NCBI GenBank assembly: GCA_021372245.1
Contig: JAJFUV010000135.1
Span: 1-64,000 of the forward strand
Source of the DNA: Terriglobales bacterium
Lineage (GTDB): Bacteria > Acidobacteriota > Terriglobia > Bryobacterales > Bryobacteraceae
Direction of reading: 5' to 3'
DNA: 64,000 bases
Part shown: piece by piece, positions 17,066-25,256 of the stretch
Numbering within the stretch: position 1 is the first letter of the stretch
How the letters are laid out: each line of letters starts with the position of its first letter
Notes under the pieces: generated by a model
Databases searched by the model: none
What the model was told of the DNA's origin: nothing
Seen by the model: only the letters and a program-made list of their open reading frames with translations
Made by a program: the position numbers and the translations under genes

Positions 17066-18145
17066 ATGACAGAGTCCCTGAAAGATGTGCGGCGGTTGGC
17101 GCTGGGATTGGTGCTTATTGCAGTCTCGGCGGGTGTGCTGCTCCTCTCCGACTCGCAGCGCGGGACCAAGACCGCAGAGCGTCTCCCCCGCGTAGCCGTC
17201 TTCCAGTTCAGTTCGCAAGCGATCTTGGACGAGGGTGTTCACGGCATGCTCGATGCCTTGCGCGATCACGGGTATGAAGACGGGCGCACGATGGCGCTGC
17301 AGCGGTTCAACGCAGAGAACGATCTCCCCACAGCCGATTCGATTGCGCGAGAACTCACCGGCGGAAGATTCGACTATATCCTCACCGTAAGTACCAACTG
17401 CTTGCAGGCCGTTGCCAAGGCCAATCGGGAGAGACACGTAAAGCACGTTTTCGGCGTAGTAGCGAACCCAGTCGAGACCGGCGTGGGGATCAGCGCGACA
17501 GATCCGCTCGTTCATCCACGAAACATGGCCGGCATCGGCACTCTCGCACCAATCGTCGAATTGATGGAAACGGCAAAACGAATGAATCCTCGATTGAAAC
17601 GGATTGGCCTGCCGTGGAATCCGTCACAGTCCAACTCGGAAACATATACGCGCATTGCCAGGGCAGCGGCACCCCGGCTCGGCATCGAGCTGCTGGAAGG
17701 AACCGTGGACGCCACACCAGCGGTTGGCGAGGTGGTTGCGTCGCTAGCGGGACAAGGTGCGGATGCCATCCTCACTACTGGCGACCTGACGGTTTCGCTC
17801 GCCATGGGCACTGTCGTCGCCGAAGGCCACCGGGCTGGAATTCCCGTGTTTGCGACGCTGCCTTCCGCCGCAAAGCAAGGTGCTCTTTTGGCGATGGGAG
17901 GCGATTACTACTTGATCGGACGCGAGACCGGCGACCTGGCGGCGCGTGTTCTTGGTGGTGAGGACATGAGTAGGATCCCGATTCTGTACCGTCTCCCGAA
18001 GATACTGGTCATCAATCGCGCCGCCTTGGACAAGCTGAAGGCTGTTTGGACGTTTCCACCCGATATCCTTGCCGTCGCTAAAGATGCGAGTGCATCCGCT
18101 CCGGCCAATACAAGTGCCGTCCCCGCAGTCCCGCCGAAGAAGTAG
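17066..18145 (+). CDS. Membrane-anchored ABC transporter substrate-binding protein (ABC_sub_bind family)
   Basis: The 359-aa periplasmic-binding fold protein belongs to the ABC_sub_bind (TrpX-like) family. The N-terminus has one hydrophobic helix (about 12-30, LALGLVLIAVSAGVLLLSDS) with no lipobox Cys, so it is probably an uncleaved anchor. The body reads RVAVFQFSS, ENDLPTADSIARE and ILTVSTNCLQA, then KRIGLPWNPSQSNSE for the second lobe. It begins 44 bp after the FHA phosphatase behind AAGGAGG, so it may be co-transcribed. It is clearly similar to the N-terminal half of the tandem protein at 34755-36740. The transporter it would serve is encoded on the opposite strand at 19228-20968. The substrate is unknown. 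Confidence 0.9.
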   Translation: MTESLKDVRRLALGLVLIAVSAGVLLLSDSQRGTKTAERLPRVAVFQFSSQAILDEGVHGMLDALRDHGYEDGRTMALQRFNAENDLPTADSIARELTGGRFDYILTVSTNCLQAVAKANRERHVKHVFGVVANPVETGVGISATDPLVHPRNMAGIGTLAPIVELMETAKRMNPRLKRIGLPWNPSQSNSETYTRIARAAAPRLGIELLEGTVDATPAVGEVVASLAGQGADAILTTGDLTVSLAMGTVVAEGHRAGIPVFATLPSAAKQGALLAMGGDYYLIGRETGDLAARVLGGEDMSRIPILYRLPKILVINRAALDKLKAVWTFPPDILAVAKDASASAPANTSAVPAVPPKK

Positions 18146-18162
18146 CGGATCCGCCTGATCCG
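18146..18162. terminator. Hairpin filling the convergent gap between two substrate-binding protein genes
   Basis: CGGATC-CGCCT-GATCCG forms a perfect 6-bp stem with a 5-nt loop and occupies almost the entire 19-bp space between two converging genes. There is no T-run on either side, so it is at best a weak or Rho-aided bidirectional terminator. Confidence 0.35.
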
Positions 18163-18164
18163 GG

Positions 18165-19157
18165 TCAGCGGTCGGCCTCAGCCAGTAAGGCGGGCGGGAG
18201 CGTAATGCCAAGTTCGCGGCTCAACTCTCGGTTCACCACTAGTTTCTTGACGGCGAGCTCTTCGATTGGTATGTCGCGCGGCTTTTCGCCGCGCAGTACG
18301 CGGGCGGCCAGAAGCCCCGCGGCGTAACCGCTCTGATGCCACCCGATGCCGATGGCGACGATCGCTCCCTGTGATACAAATTCCGGATCGTTGATGATGA
18401 GGGGAAGACGCGCGGCGCGGGCCGCCTTAGCGATGGCGGCGAAAGCCTGCAGCGCGGTATTGTCGCCGGTCACCCACAATGCCTGGATGTTGCGCGTGGA
18501 CAGCACTTGAGCGGCCTGGAAAGCCTCACTGGTGGATGTAATGGTCACTTCCTCGAGACGCCATCCGGCTTCACGCACCAGTTTGCGAGCTTCGCTCACC
18601 ACTTTGCGCGAGTTGGCTTCCGAGCTATTGTAGAGTGTTCCGAGTGCGCGGAGCCCCGGAACAACCTTCCGCACCGTGTCGAATGTATCCTGAAGCGGGG
18701 GGAAGGAACCCACACCAGTGATGTGTGGCAGGTGGTCCTGCCGTGAACGTCCGGCGCCCGCCGCCAATGGGTCATACACGTAGGTGAAGACCACCGGTTT
18801 CTTTTTCACCATGCTGCAGGCGGCGGCCAGGCATGGCGTCGTGAAGGGAACGATCAGATCGAGATCCTGACCGTCGAAGTTCTGGAGCATGGCGGGAATG
18901 TTGCTGATCTCGGCTTGGGCGTGTGCGCGCCGCACCTCCAGATTGCGGCCCTCGACAAAGCCTTGGTCCCACAGACCGTCGAGTACGCCCCTGATGCAGA
19001 TGTCGGCGCCCTCTTCGGGAGCGAAGTATGCAAGACCGATCTTGTAGACCTTTTCTCCACTACCTTCACGGCCGGTGTTGCGATCGGAGAAAAGGAGGAC
19101 ACCGGCGGCGAGCGCAATCAGCGCCAGCCCGAGTGAAAGACGATTCACAAGCCTCAT
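18165..19157 (-). CDS. ABC transporter substrate-binding protein (ABC_sub_bind family), last gene of the chemosensory cluster
   Basis: The protein is 330 aa. I place the start at ATG 19157 (MRLVNRLSLGL) because AGGGTGG lies directly upstream and a membrane segment follows at once. Longer frames to 19349 would run into the ATPase gene. The N-terminal anchor [20 protein letters not shown] has no Cys after it and closely resembles the anchors of the two other binding proteins flanking this locus. The rest is a two-lobe binding protein (TTPCLAAACSMVKKKPVVF, LGTLYNSSEANSRK). It follows the ATPase by 70 bp and is the likely ligand receptor of that transporter. Its sequence resembles the C-terminal half of the tandem protein at 34755-36740. 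Confidence 0.9.
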   Translation of the reverse strand: MRLVNRLSLGLALIALAAGVLLFSDRNTGREGSGEKVYKIGLAYFAPEEGADICIRGVLDGLWDQGFVEGRNLEVRRAHAQAEISNIPAMLQNFDGQDLDLIVPFTTPCLAAACSMVKKKPVVFTYVYDPLAAGAGRSRQDHLPHITGVGSFPPLQDTFDTVRKVVPGLRALGTLYNSSEANSRKVVSEARKLVREAGWRLEEVTITSTSEAFQAAQVLSTRNIQALWVTGDNTALQAFAAIAKAARAARLPLIINDPEFVSQGAIVAIGIGWHQSGYAAGLLAARVLRGEKPRDIPIEELAVKKLVVNRELSRELGITLPPALLAEADR

Positions 19158-19227
19158 AGGTATCCACCCTGAAAACCGCGCGCGTCCCTCTTCTACATCC
19201 GGGCCGCCGTCTCGCGCACTGGCTCGA

Positions 19228-20040
19228 TCATACGTAACACCGGTGCAGCATTTCGGCGGCGCTCTCATCCAGCAGTTCGGCCCGCCGCAACTCCTGGAAG
19301 CGTTCGAACAACTCCTCGGCGCGCACGCGCTTCTTCCTGTCGCCGTCAAGGTCTTCGATCACGTTGCCACGGTGCATCATGATCAAGCGGTCGCCGAAAC
19401 GCGCGGCCTGCTGCATCGAGTGCGTCACCATGAGAGCGGTCAGCCGATCGCGGTTCACGATCTTGTCAGTCAGCGTGATGACCTGATCCGCGCTCTTGGG
19501 ATCGAGTGCCGCTGTGTGCTCGTCAAGTAGCAGCAGCCTTGGCTTGAGCCACGATGCCATGAGCAGCGTCAATGCTTGCCGCTGCCCGCCACTCAACGTG
19601 CCGATGGGCGTGTTTAGACGATTCTCGAGCCCCATGTCGAGTTGCGAGACCACGTCCTGGATTTGGCGCCGCAGCTTGCCGTTCACCGCCCACCCCAGCC
19701 CGCGCCGGAAACCGCGCCGCGATGCAAGTGCGAAGTTCTCGGCGATGGTGAGTGCCGGAGCCGTTCCCGTGAACGGATTCTGGAAGACCCGGCCCATCAT
19801 CCGGGCACGGCGGTGCTCCGCCCAGCGCGTGATCTCCCGGTCAGCCAGAAACAGTTTGCCTTCGTCGACGAAGAACGATCCTGCAATGGCGTTGAGCAGT
19901 GTCGATTTGCCGGACCCATTCGTCCCAATCACCACCGTGAACGACCCTTCCCGGACACTGAGCGTTACGCCCTGCAGAGCCCTAACCTCGTTCACGCTTC
20001 CGGCATGGAAAGTCTTACGGATTCCCTTGATTTCAAGCAT
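19228..20040 (-). CDS. ABC transporter ATP-binding protein
   Basis: The 270-aa nucleotide-binding subunit has Walker A GTNGSGKSTL, signature LSGGQRQALTL, Walker B LLLLDEHTAALD and an H-loop around VTHSM. It pairs with the permease encoded just upstream (8-bp overlap) and belongs to the family that serves ABC_sub_bind importers. Tryptophan, tyrosine and other small organic ligands have been suggested for such systems. The C-terminal tail of about 40 residues is slightly longer than the minimal domain. Confidence 0.93.
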   Translation of the reverse strand: MLEIKGIRKTFHAGSVNEVRALQGVTLSVREGSFTVVIGTNGSGKSTLLNAIAGSFFVDEGKLFLADREITRWAEHRRARMMGRVFQNPFTGTAPALTIAENFALASRRGFRRGLGWAVNGKLRRQIQDVVSQLDMGLENRLNTPIGTLSGGQRQALTLLMASWLKPRLLLLDEHTAALDPKSADQVITLTDKIVNRDRLTALMVTHSMQQAARFGDRLIMMHRGNVIEDLDGDRKKRVRAEELFERFQELRRAELLDESAAEMLHRCYV

Positions 20041-20968
20041 TGACCAGCCTCCGGCTGCGGAACTTCAGTTTTGCCAGCACCTTGGGCACAATCAGTGCCA
20101 GGAAAACGAAACTGGCAGTGATTAGCTTCAGGTCGTTCGGATTGAGTCCCCAGCGAAGTGCAATGGCTACCAGAAGGCGGAACAAGACCGAGCCCATCAC
20201 GGCTCCCGTGATGGCATAGCCCAAGTCCCGGGTGCCTACCAGCGCCTCGCCGATAATAACGCTCGCCAGACCCCACACCACCATGCCGATGCCCATCTGG
20301 ACATCCGCGAAGCCCTGATACTGCGCCAGCAGCGCGCCCGACGTCGCGATCAGCCCGTTTGACACCGCAAGGCCAAGGATGGTCATGGTTCCATCGTCCA
20401 CGCCCTGAGCACGAATCATCTGTGCGTTATCGCCAGTGGCGCGCATCGCAGTGCCAAGATCGGTGCGGAACAGCGCATAGAGAATCAGCCCGGCTACCGC
20501 GATCACGATCGGGCACAGGATCAACAGCCCGAGGTCGCGCGCGGAGACCTCCCATCCCCACAGGTGGATAGCCGCCGCGCCAAAAACCTTTTGCCCGATC
20601 GACTCGACCTGCGAGACCAGTGTCTTCTCGTTCATCAGTGGAATGTTGCTGCGGCCAATGATGCGGAGGTTGACCGAATAAAGCGCGGTCATGGTCAGGA
20701 TGCCGCTCAGCAGCCGGTTGATCTGGAAACGCATCGCCAGGATACCGGTGACCGCTCCGGCCAACGCTCCGGCGAAGAAGGCAACAGGCGTGGCGATCAA
20801 TGGATTCCATCCGTTTACCAGCAAGACCGCCGCACAGGCCGCACCCAGCGTGATGGAGCCTTCGGCCGTGATGTCGGCGAAATCGAAAATACGGAAGGAG
20901 ATGTAGACGCCCACAGCCAGCAGCGACAGGATAAATCCAATGGTTAAAGATCCTATTAGCAGACTCAT
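20033..20968 (-). CDS. ABC transporter permease (TrpX/branched-chain type)
   Basis: The 311-aa protein has about eight to nine membrane helices of the LivH-like permease family. The motif DITAEGSITLGAA near the start is close to the DLTVEGSF motif of permeases that pair with ABC_sub_bind receptors. The gene overlaps the STAS gene upstream (ATGA, 4 bp) and the ATPase downstream (8 bp). The import machinery is thus translated as a continuation of the signalling genes, which is unusual. Confidence 0.92.
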   Translation of the reverse strand: MSLLIGSLTIGFILSLLAVGVYISFRIFDFADITAEGSITLGAACAAVLLVNGWNPLIATPVAFFAGALAGAVTGILAMRFQINRLLSGILTMTALYSVNLRIIGRSNIPLMNEKTLVSQVESIGQKVFGAAAIHLWGWEVSARDLGLLILCPIVIAVAGLILYALFRTDLGTAMRATGDNAQMIRAQGVDDGTMTILGLAVSNGLIATSGALLAQYQGFADVQMGIGMVVWGLASVIIGEALVGTRDLGYAITGAVMGSVLFRLLVAIALRWGLNPNDLKLITASFVFLALIVPKVLAKLKFRSRRLVNA

Positions 20969-22230
20969 AGGGTTTCTCCCGCGGTTACAAACCGATCAAT
21001 AGGGCCGAACCAGCAGGCGCCGCGCAGGAACTCGCTTTCCCCGGCGCCGGCGGCCGGCCGGTCGTCGCGCAACAAATGCACGATGCCCTGTAAGCCACCT
21101 GTGTCAAAGAGCTTCGAGACGGTGGTGGCAAGATCGATGCGGCCCTTCTGCAGCGGGTGATAACCGAATGCGGCTGCGTGGAAATGTCCCATCAGAGCGC
21201 CGTCCGATGTCACGGGCCGCAGTAGGGGGCTCACCTGCGGCGGTGGCGAATCGGAGGCGACGCCGGCGATGACCGCCACCGAACGTGTGTAAGTGCGCTC
21301 GGGCGAAAACGAAAGCCAATTACGGATCTCCGGATGCTGAAACACGTGCACGGGTCCGCCGCCCGCCACCGGCGGCCGCTTCAGGCTCGCGCCGAGCAGT
21401 CCTGCCGACTCCGCCATCAGAACCACGCCCATAGCCCGGCCCTCGCATCGCCGGCGCATTTGCGCGAGCAGGGCGCCAAACCCGACCGGCGCCCCGGAAG
21501 CCGGACCCTCAAAGCGCATCAACTTCTGGAATCCGCCGCGGCAGACGACGCTGTACAACGCCATGACCTTGGGAATCAGCGAGCCCGATGTCACCATGTA
21601 ATCCGGGTAGTTGGTGTTGTCCGTCGGCTGGCAAGCCGCGTTGCCGGCAACCGCGAGGAACTCGCCGAAACGTTCGCGGCAGGCAGAGAATCCGTCACCG
21701 AGCGCGCCGAGGCCCAGCGCAAAGACGTCTTTACCCAGCGAAAGGACCTCGCATCCATCTTCGGTGAAGGCGGCATCCGCCAACTTTTCCGGCTGCCCCG
21801 CAGTTCGGCAGGCGAGCGTCGCCGAGGCTTCGTAAGTGTATGTCTCAAAGACAGCGCCGTCCACCTCCTCGCGGTCGGCCTGGACTTCGGGAGCCGCCAC
21901 CGCCGCACCGCTGCCGGCTGGCGCGCATAGCAGCGGGCCCATCCCGGCCAGGTCGAGCACCTGCTTGACGCCGGGCGACGGATGCACTACAACGAAGCTC
22001 CCGTCCACACCCGCAAATTCCTTGTAGGCTTCGACCAAGACACGAATACCCGCCGAGCTGAGATACGATGTCTGGGACAAGTTCAACCGCAGATGGTGGA
22101 CGCCTTCGCGCAAGACGTCGCGAATGGCGTCCGCGAGATGATTTGCCCAATATCCGTCGAGCCGGCCGCTCACCTTCAGCTCCAGCTCATTCAAGCGTCT
22201 CTCCCTGGTGATTTCCAACGCTCCTGCCAT
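20965..22230 (-). CDS. STAS domain protein with a large uncharacterised C-terminal domain
   Basis: Of 421 aa, residues about 5-110 form a STAS (anti-anti-sigma) domain. They include LSQTSYLSSAGIRVLVEAY, whose SSAG holds the usual phosphorylatable serine. Residues about 135-421 form a domain I do not recognise. It is rich in Gly and Ala, with notable stretches TDNTNYPDYMVTSGSLIPK, GRAMGVVLMAESAGLLGASL and GHFHAAAFGYHPLQKG. No membrane helix is evident. It is encoded between the single-domain STAS gene (10 bp away) and the permease (4-bp overlap). It may be the effector of the partner switch, its second domain being released or activated by the phosphorylation state of the STAS part; this is inference. 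Confidence 0.75.
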   Translation of the reverse strand: MAGALEITRERRLNELELKVSGRLDGYWANHLADAIRDVLREGVHHLRLNLSQTSYLSSAGIRVLVEAYKEFAGVDGSFVVVHPSPGVKQVLDLAGMGPLLCAPAGSGAAVAAPEVQADREEVDGAVFETYTYEASATLACRTAGQPEKLADAAFTEDGCEVLSLGKDVFALGLGALGDGFSACRERFGEFLAVAGNAACQPTDNTNYPDYMVTSGSLIPKVMALYSVVCRGGFQKLMRFEGPASGAPVGFGALLAQMRRRCEGRAMGVVLMAESAGLLGASLKRPPVAGGGPVHVFQHPEIRNWLSFSPERTYTRSVAVIAGVASDSPPPQVSPLLRPVTSDGALMGHFHAAAFGYHPLQKGRIDLATTVSKLFDTGGLQGIVHLLRDDRPAAGAGESEFLRGACWFGPIDRFVTAGETL

Positions 22231-22239
22231 ATTCTTCTC

Positions 22240-22572
22240 CTAGAAGCTTTCCAAGGCCTCCTCGGCCGAGGCATAGACAGAAAAGATGGCGTCGAATTTC
22301 GTCATCTCAAAGATCTCACCGAGATTGCGGCGCAGGCGACAAAAGACTATGCGGCCGCTTTTGCTTTCGGCAAGCTGGCCGGCCACCAGAAGCACCTGGA
22401 GCCCTGCGCTACTCACGTAACGCAGCCGTTCGCAATCCAGAACAATACGCGTGGCGCCGCGCGCCCAACTCTCACTCAGAGCCGTTTCGAGAACCTCCGA
22501 CGTATGGCTGTCCAGCCGTCCATCGAGTTCCAGTACCGTCACCGGTCCCGATTCCCGCCGGCTAACCTGCAT
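22240..22572 (-). CDS. STAS-domain anti-sigma factor antagonist
   Basis: The 110-aa single STAS domain is of normal length for SpoIIAA/RsbV proteins. The phosphorylation site region is CERLRYVSSAGLQVLLVAG. It overlaps the RsbW-like kinase gene upstream by 11 bp, the classic kinase-antagonist pairing. The expected role is to bind and sequester the RsbW-like kinase when dephosphorylated by a PP2C, most simply the REC-PP2C protein encoded two genes upstream. Confidence 0.92.
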   Translation of the reverse strand: MQVSRRESGPVTVLELDGRLDSHTSEVLETALSESWARGATRIVLDCERLRYVSSAGLQVLLVAGQLAESKSGRIVFCRLRRNLGEIFEMTKFDAIFSVYASAEEALESF

Positions 22573-23014
22573 CCTTCGCTCCTGAAATCCGTTTGGTTAA
22601 CCGAAAACGGTTGCGTCCTTCCAGTCGCTCATATTCAACCCGGTCCATGAGGCTGCGCACCAGGTGCACACCCAGGCCACCGATCTTGCGCTTCGCGATG
22701 TCGGCATCAAGCTCCGGCGTCGGCACGTCCAATGGATTAAAGGGCACGCCGGTGTCGAAGACTTCGATCTGGAGTTCATCTCCGGCGAGCGTGAGATTTA
22801 CCTCGATGGCGCCGGCCTGCGGATGGCAGCGGCCGTGCTTGATTGCGTTGATGACCACTTCCTCCACTGCCACGTTGATGTGGTAATGCATGGCGTCGTC
22901 CACGCCATGTTTCTCACAGAAGGAGTCTAGCCACCCGGTGAGCCGCTCAAGCTCGGCCAGGTCCGCATCGAGCCGTAAGTGATCATGCGCCGGGATTGCC
23001 GGGTCACTTGTCAC
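22562..23014 (-). CDS. RsbW/SpoIIAB-like serine kinase (HATPase_c_2 anti-sigma type)
   Basis: The 150-aa GHKL-fold protein has N-box AVEEVVINAIKHG, G1-like FDTGVPFNPL and G2-like GGLGVHLVRSLMD. In partner-switching systems this kinase phosphorylates the STAS protein and binds the final target, often a sigma factor. No sigma factor gene is nearby, so the target is not defined. It lies 11 bp downstream of the REC-PP2C gene and overlaps the STAS gene, giving the phosphatase-kinase-antagonist order. Confidence 0.92.
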   Translation of the reverse strand: MTSDPAIPAHDHLRLDADLAELERLTGWLDSFCEKHGVDDAMHYHINVAVEEVVINAIKHGRCHPQAGAIEVNLTLAGDELQIEVFDTGVPFNPLDVPTPELDADIAKRKIGGLGVHLVRSLMDRVEYERLEGRNRFRLTKRISGAKDAG

Positions 23015-23025
23015 CGCCGCCCCTC

Positions 23026-24237
23026 CTATTCGAAGTCCACCCGTACCATGGAGAAATCGTCCTCCAGGATTTCACTCGCGTGCATCTGTTGCAAGGACTT
23101 GTAAAGCGCATCCATTTCCGCTCCTCCGGCCTCGGGAGGCTGTTCGCCCAGGTATTGCTGCAGTTCTTCCAAACTCCACATGCTCTCGTCGGGGCGTTCC
23201 ACCTCATAGACGCCGTCAGAAAAAAGGTAAAGATGCGAGTTTGGCCTCAACTCGACGTCGGACGCCGTGTACTCCACCCTGGGAAATCCGCCGATGAAGA
23301 AGTTCTTGGTCATGAGTTGGACAGGCTCTTGCGGTTCCCCGAACAAGAGCGCGGGCGGATGGCCGGCGCTGCAATAGCGCAAGCGCCTGTTGCGCCGGTT
23401 GAACACGCCGTACCAGAGGGTGAAGTATAGGTTGTTGTGCTTGCTCATCTGGAAGGCGAGATTCATCGCGCTAAGCACGGCGACCGGGTCCCGGAAGTCG
23501 ATGCCGGCAAGCGACTGGGAGCGCAACACATTTAGCGCCGAGACCGATAGCAGCGCGGAGCCCACGCCATGGCCGCAAACGTCCAGCAGATACAACGCGA
23601 AGTGGTCCTCGTCGACCCAGTGGTAGCCGAATGAGTCGCCACCCAGCGTGGCGGATGGCGCGTAGCGCCACGCGGTGCGGATATCGCCCTCCCCAACCGG
23701 CTTCGGAAGCAAGGAGAGCACGTACTTCGCCGCCTGAGCGACTTCCTCGGCCAGCTTGCGCTGGCTCTCAAGAAGTGCCTGGTAGGCTTCGTTGCGCTGT
23801 AAGAGGTTGATGTAGCCTTTCGAGTGGTAGCGGATGCGGGCGACCAGTTCAATCCGATCGGGCAGCTTGACCAGATAGTCGTTCGCGCCGAGTGCAAAAG
23901 CCTCTGCTTTGGTGACCGCTTCCTCCTTGCTCGAGAGCACGATGAGGGGAATGTCCTTTAGCTTGGGATGCGCCCGGAAAAACCGCACCAGGTCCAGGCC
24001 GTTCACTTCCGGCATGACCAGATCCTGCAGAATGACGGTGGGTTGCCACTCGACGGCCATGGGAAGCGCGCGGGTTGGATCCTGGCAATACTCAAGGACG
24101 ATGCCGGCCTCGGGCGCGAGCATCCGGCGCACCGTCTCCCCGACCATAGCTTGATCGTCAATGAGGAGGACCCGGATCTGATACTCAGTCAGCGAGGGCG
24201 TAAAGGCTTGACTCTCACTTGCGGACAATGTGGTCAT
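23026..24237 (-). CDS. Response regulator with SpoIIE/PP2C phosphatase output (WspR-like receiver)
   Basis: The protein is 403 aa. I start at ATG 24237 because AAAGGGAG precedes it and it overlaps the cheB stop (ATGA). Residues 22-135 are a receiver domain with phosphoacceptor Asp72 (TVILQDLVMP) and acidic pair Asp27/Asp28. Residues about 136-170 form a helical linker (LLQRNEAYQALLESQRKL). Residues about 175-403 form a PP2C domain with Asp201 (GGDSFGY), Asp219 (LLDVCGHGVG), AGHPPALL, LFSDGVYEV and EDDFSMV. The receiver and linker closely match what I remember of WspR, including GANDYLVKLPD and IELVARIRYHS, but WspR ends in GGDEF. The predicted role is a CheA-controlled phosphatase for the STAS protein encoded downstream. 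Confidence 0.93.
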   Translation of the reverse strand: MTTLSASESQAFTPSLTEYQIRVLLIDDQAMVGETVRRMLAPEAGIVLEYCQDPTRALPMAVEWQPTVILQDLVMPEVNGLDLVRFFRAHPKLKDIPLIVLSSKEEAVTKAEAFALGANDYLVKLPDRIELVARIRYHSKGYINLLQRNEAYQALLESQRKLAEEVAQAAKYVLSLLPKPVGEGDIRTAWRYAPSATLGGDSFGYHWVDEDHFALYLLDVCGHGVGSALLSVSALNVLRSQSLAGIDFRDPVAVLSAMNLAFQMSKHNNLYFTLWYGVFNRRNRRLRYCSAGHPPALLFGEPQEPVQLMTKNFFIGGFPRVEYTASDVELRPNSHLYLFSDGVYEVERPDESMWSLEELQQYLGEQPPEAGGAEMDALYKSLQQMHASEILEDDFSMVRVDFE

Positions 24238-25256
24238 CTCCCTTTGTTCATCTGGCGCAAAATGGCTGCCGGAATCTGATTGATGGACAACGTTTCCGCG
24301 GCTGCACCGAGTTCCACCGCGGCGCGCGGCATGCCGTAAACAACCGAAGTCGCTTCGTCCTGTGCCAGAGTCCACCAGCCTGCCTTGCGGAGACCGAGCA
24401 ACCCCTCTGCACCGTCACGTCCCATTCCGGTCAGCAGGCACGCCACTCCGGGCTCCGGCCAAAATTGACCCAAGCTGTAAAAGAACTCATCTACTGAAGG
24501 GCGATACGGGTAATCCTCGGGTTCGCGCGTGTAGTGAAACGATTGGTCGGCCCCGATCACCAGATGGTCGCTGGTTCCCGCCACATACACCCGTCCCGGT
24601 TCGGGCTTCTCACCATCACGGGCCAAGGCGACAGGAAGTTCGGTCTGCTCGCCAAGCCAGTCCGCAAGCCCGGTGGCGAACTGGGCGTCGAGGTGCTGCA
24701 CGATTGCCACCGCGGCGTCGACTCTCGGAGGCAATCCCCGCAAGACCGCGGCCAGCGCCTTCGGGCCTCCCGTAGATGCTCCTATCCCGATCAGCCGCTT
24801 TCCGCGCGACACCGCCACTGGTGGCACAGACGGCTCGGGGACAGGCGCGGACAGTTTCGTTTGCCCGATGATCCTGCCGATAACCGCGATCTTGCGAAGC
24901 AGGTCTTCGCCGCCCTCGATGCCACCGGTCGAGCCGAAGACGGGCGTACACACCGCATCCAGCGCCCCGCAGCCCATAGCCTCGAAGACTTTCGATGCGT
25001 TGCCCGAAACCGTCGCCGTGACCACCAGGATGGCGCACGGCGACTGTTTCATAATCGAGCACGTCGCCTGCACGCCGTCCATAACGGGCATGATCAGGTC
25101 CATCAGAACCAGATCCGGGCGATCGCGCACACACTTTTCTACAGCTTCAACACCATCGGCCGCGGTCCAGGCGACCTGGTAACCGGGTACGCTCCGAACC
25201 AACCTGCGTAAGACCTCGACGGCAAGAGGCAGGTCGTTCACGATGGCGATGCGCAT
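24234..25256 (-). CDS. cheB: Chemotaxis-type methylesterase CheB (WspF-like)
   Basis: The 340-aa protein has a receiver domain (1-120, phosphoacceptor Asp53 in VLMDLIMPVMDG) and a CheB methylesterase domain (about 152-335). The catalytic triad candidates are Ser161 (GASTGGPKA), His188 (QHLDAQF) and the Asp in GMGRDGAEG. It removes methyl groups from the receptors and so resets signalling. In the Wsp system the homologue WspF sits at this position, between the CheA hybrid and the output regulator. It shares its start base with the cheA stop. Confidence 0.95.
   Translation of the reverse strand: MRIAIVNDLPLAVEVLRRLVRSVPGYQVAWTAADGVEAVEKCVRDRPDLVLMDLIMPVMDGVQATCSIMKQSPCAILVVTATVSGNASKVFEAMGCGALDAVCTPVFGSTGGIEGGEDLLRKIAVIGRIIGQTKLSAPVPEPSVPPVAVSRGKRLIGIGASTGGPKALAAVLRGLPPRVDAAVAIVQHLDAQFATGLADWLGEQTELPVALARDGEKPEPGRVYVAGTSDHLVIGADQSFHYTREPEDYPYRPSVDEFFYSLGQFWPEPGVACLLTGMGRDGAEGLLGLRKAGWWTLAQDEATSVVYGMPRAAVELGAAAETLSINQIPAAILRQMNKGR

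Noticed and set aside
17066-18145. Lipoprotein signal in the binding proteins
   Set aside because: No lipobox cysteine follows the hydrophobic segment in any of the three proteins.
23026-24237. Possibility that the REC-PP2C protein is simply WspR
   Set aside because: The GGDEF motif is absent and PP2C aspartates and AGHPPALL are present, so the output is a phosphatase.
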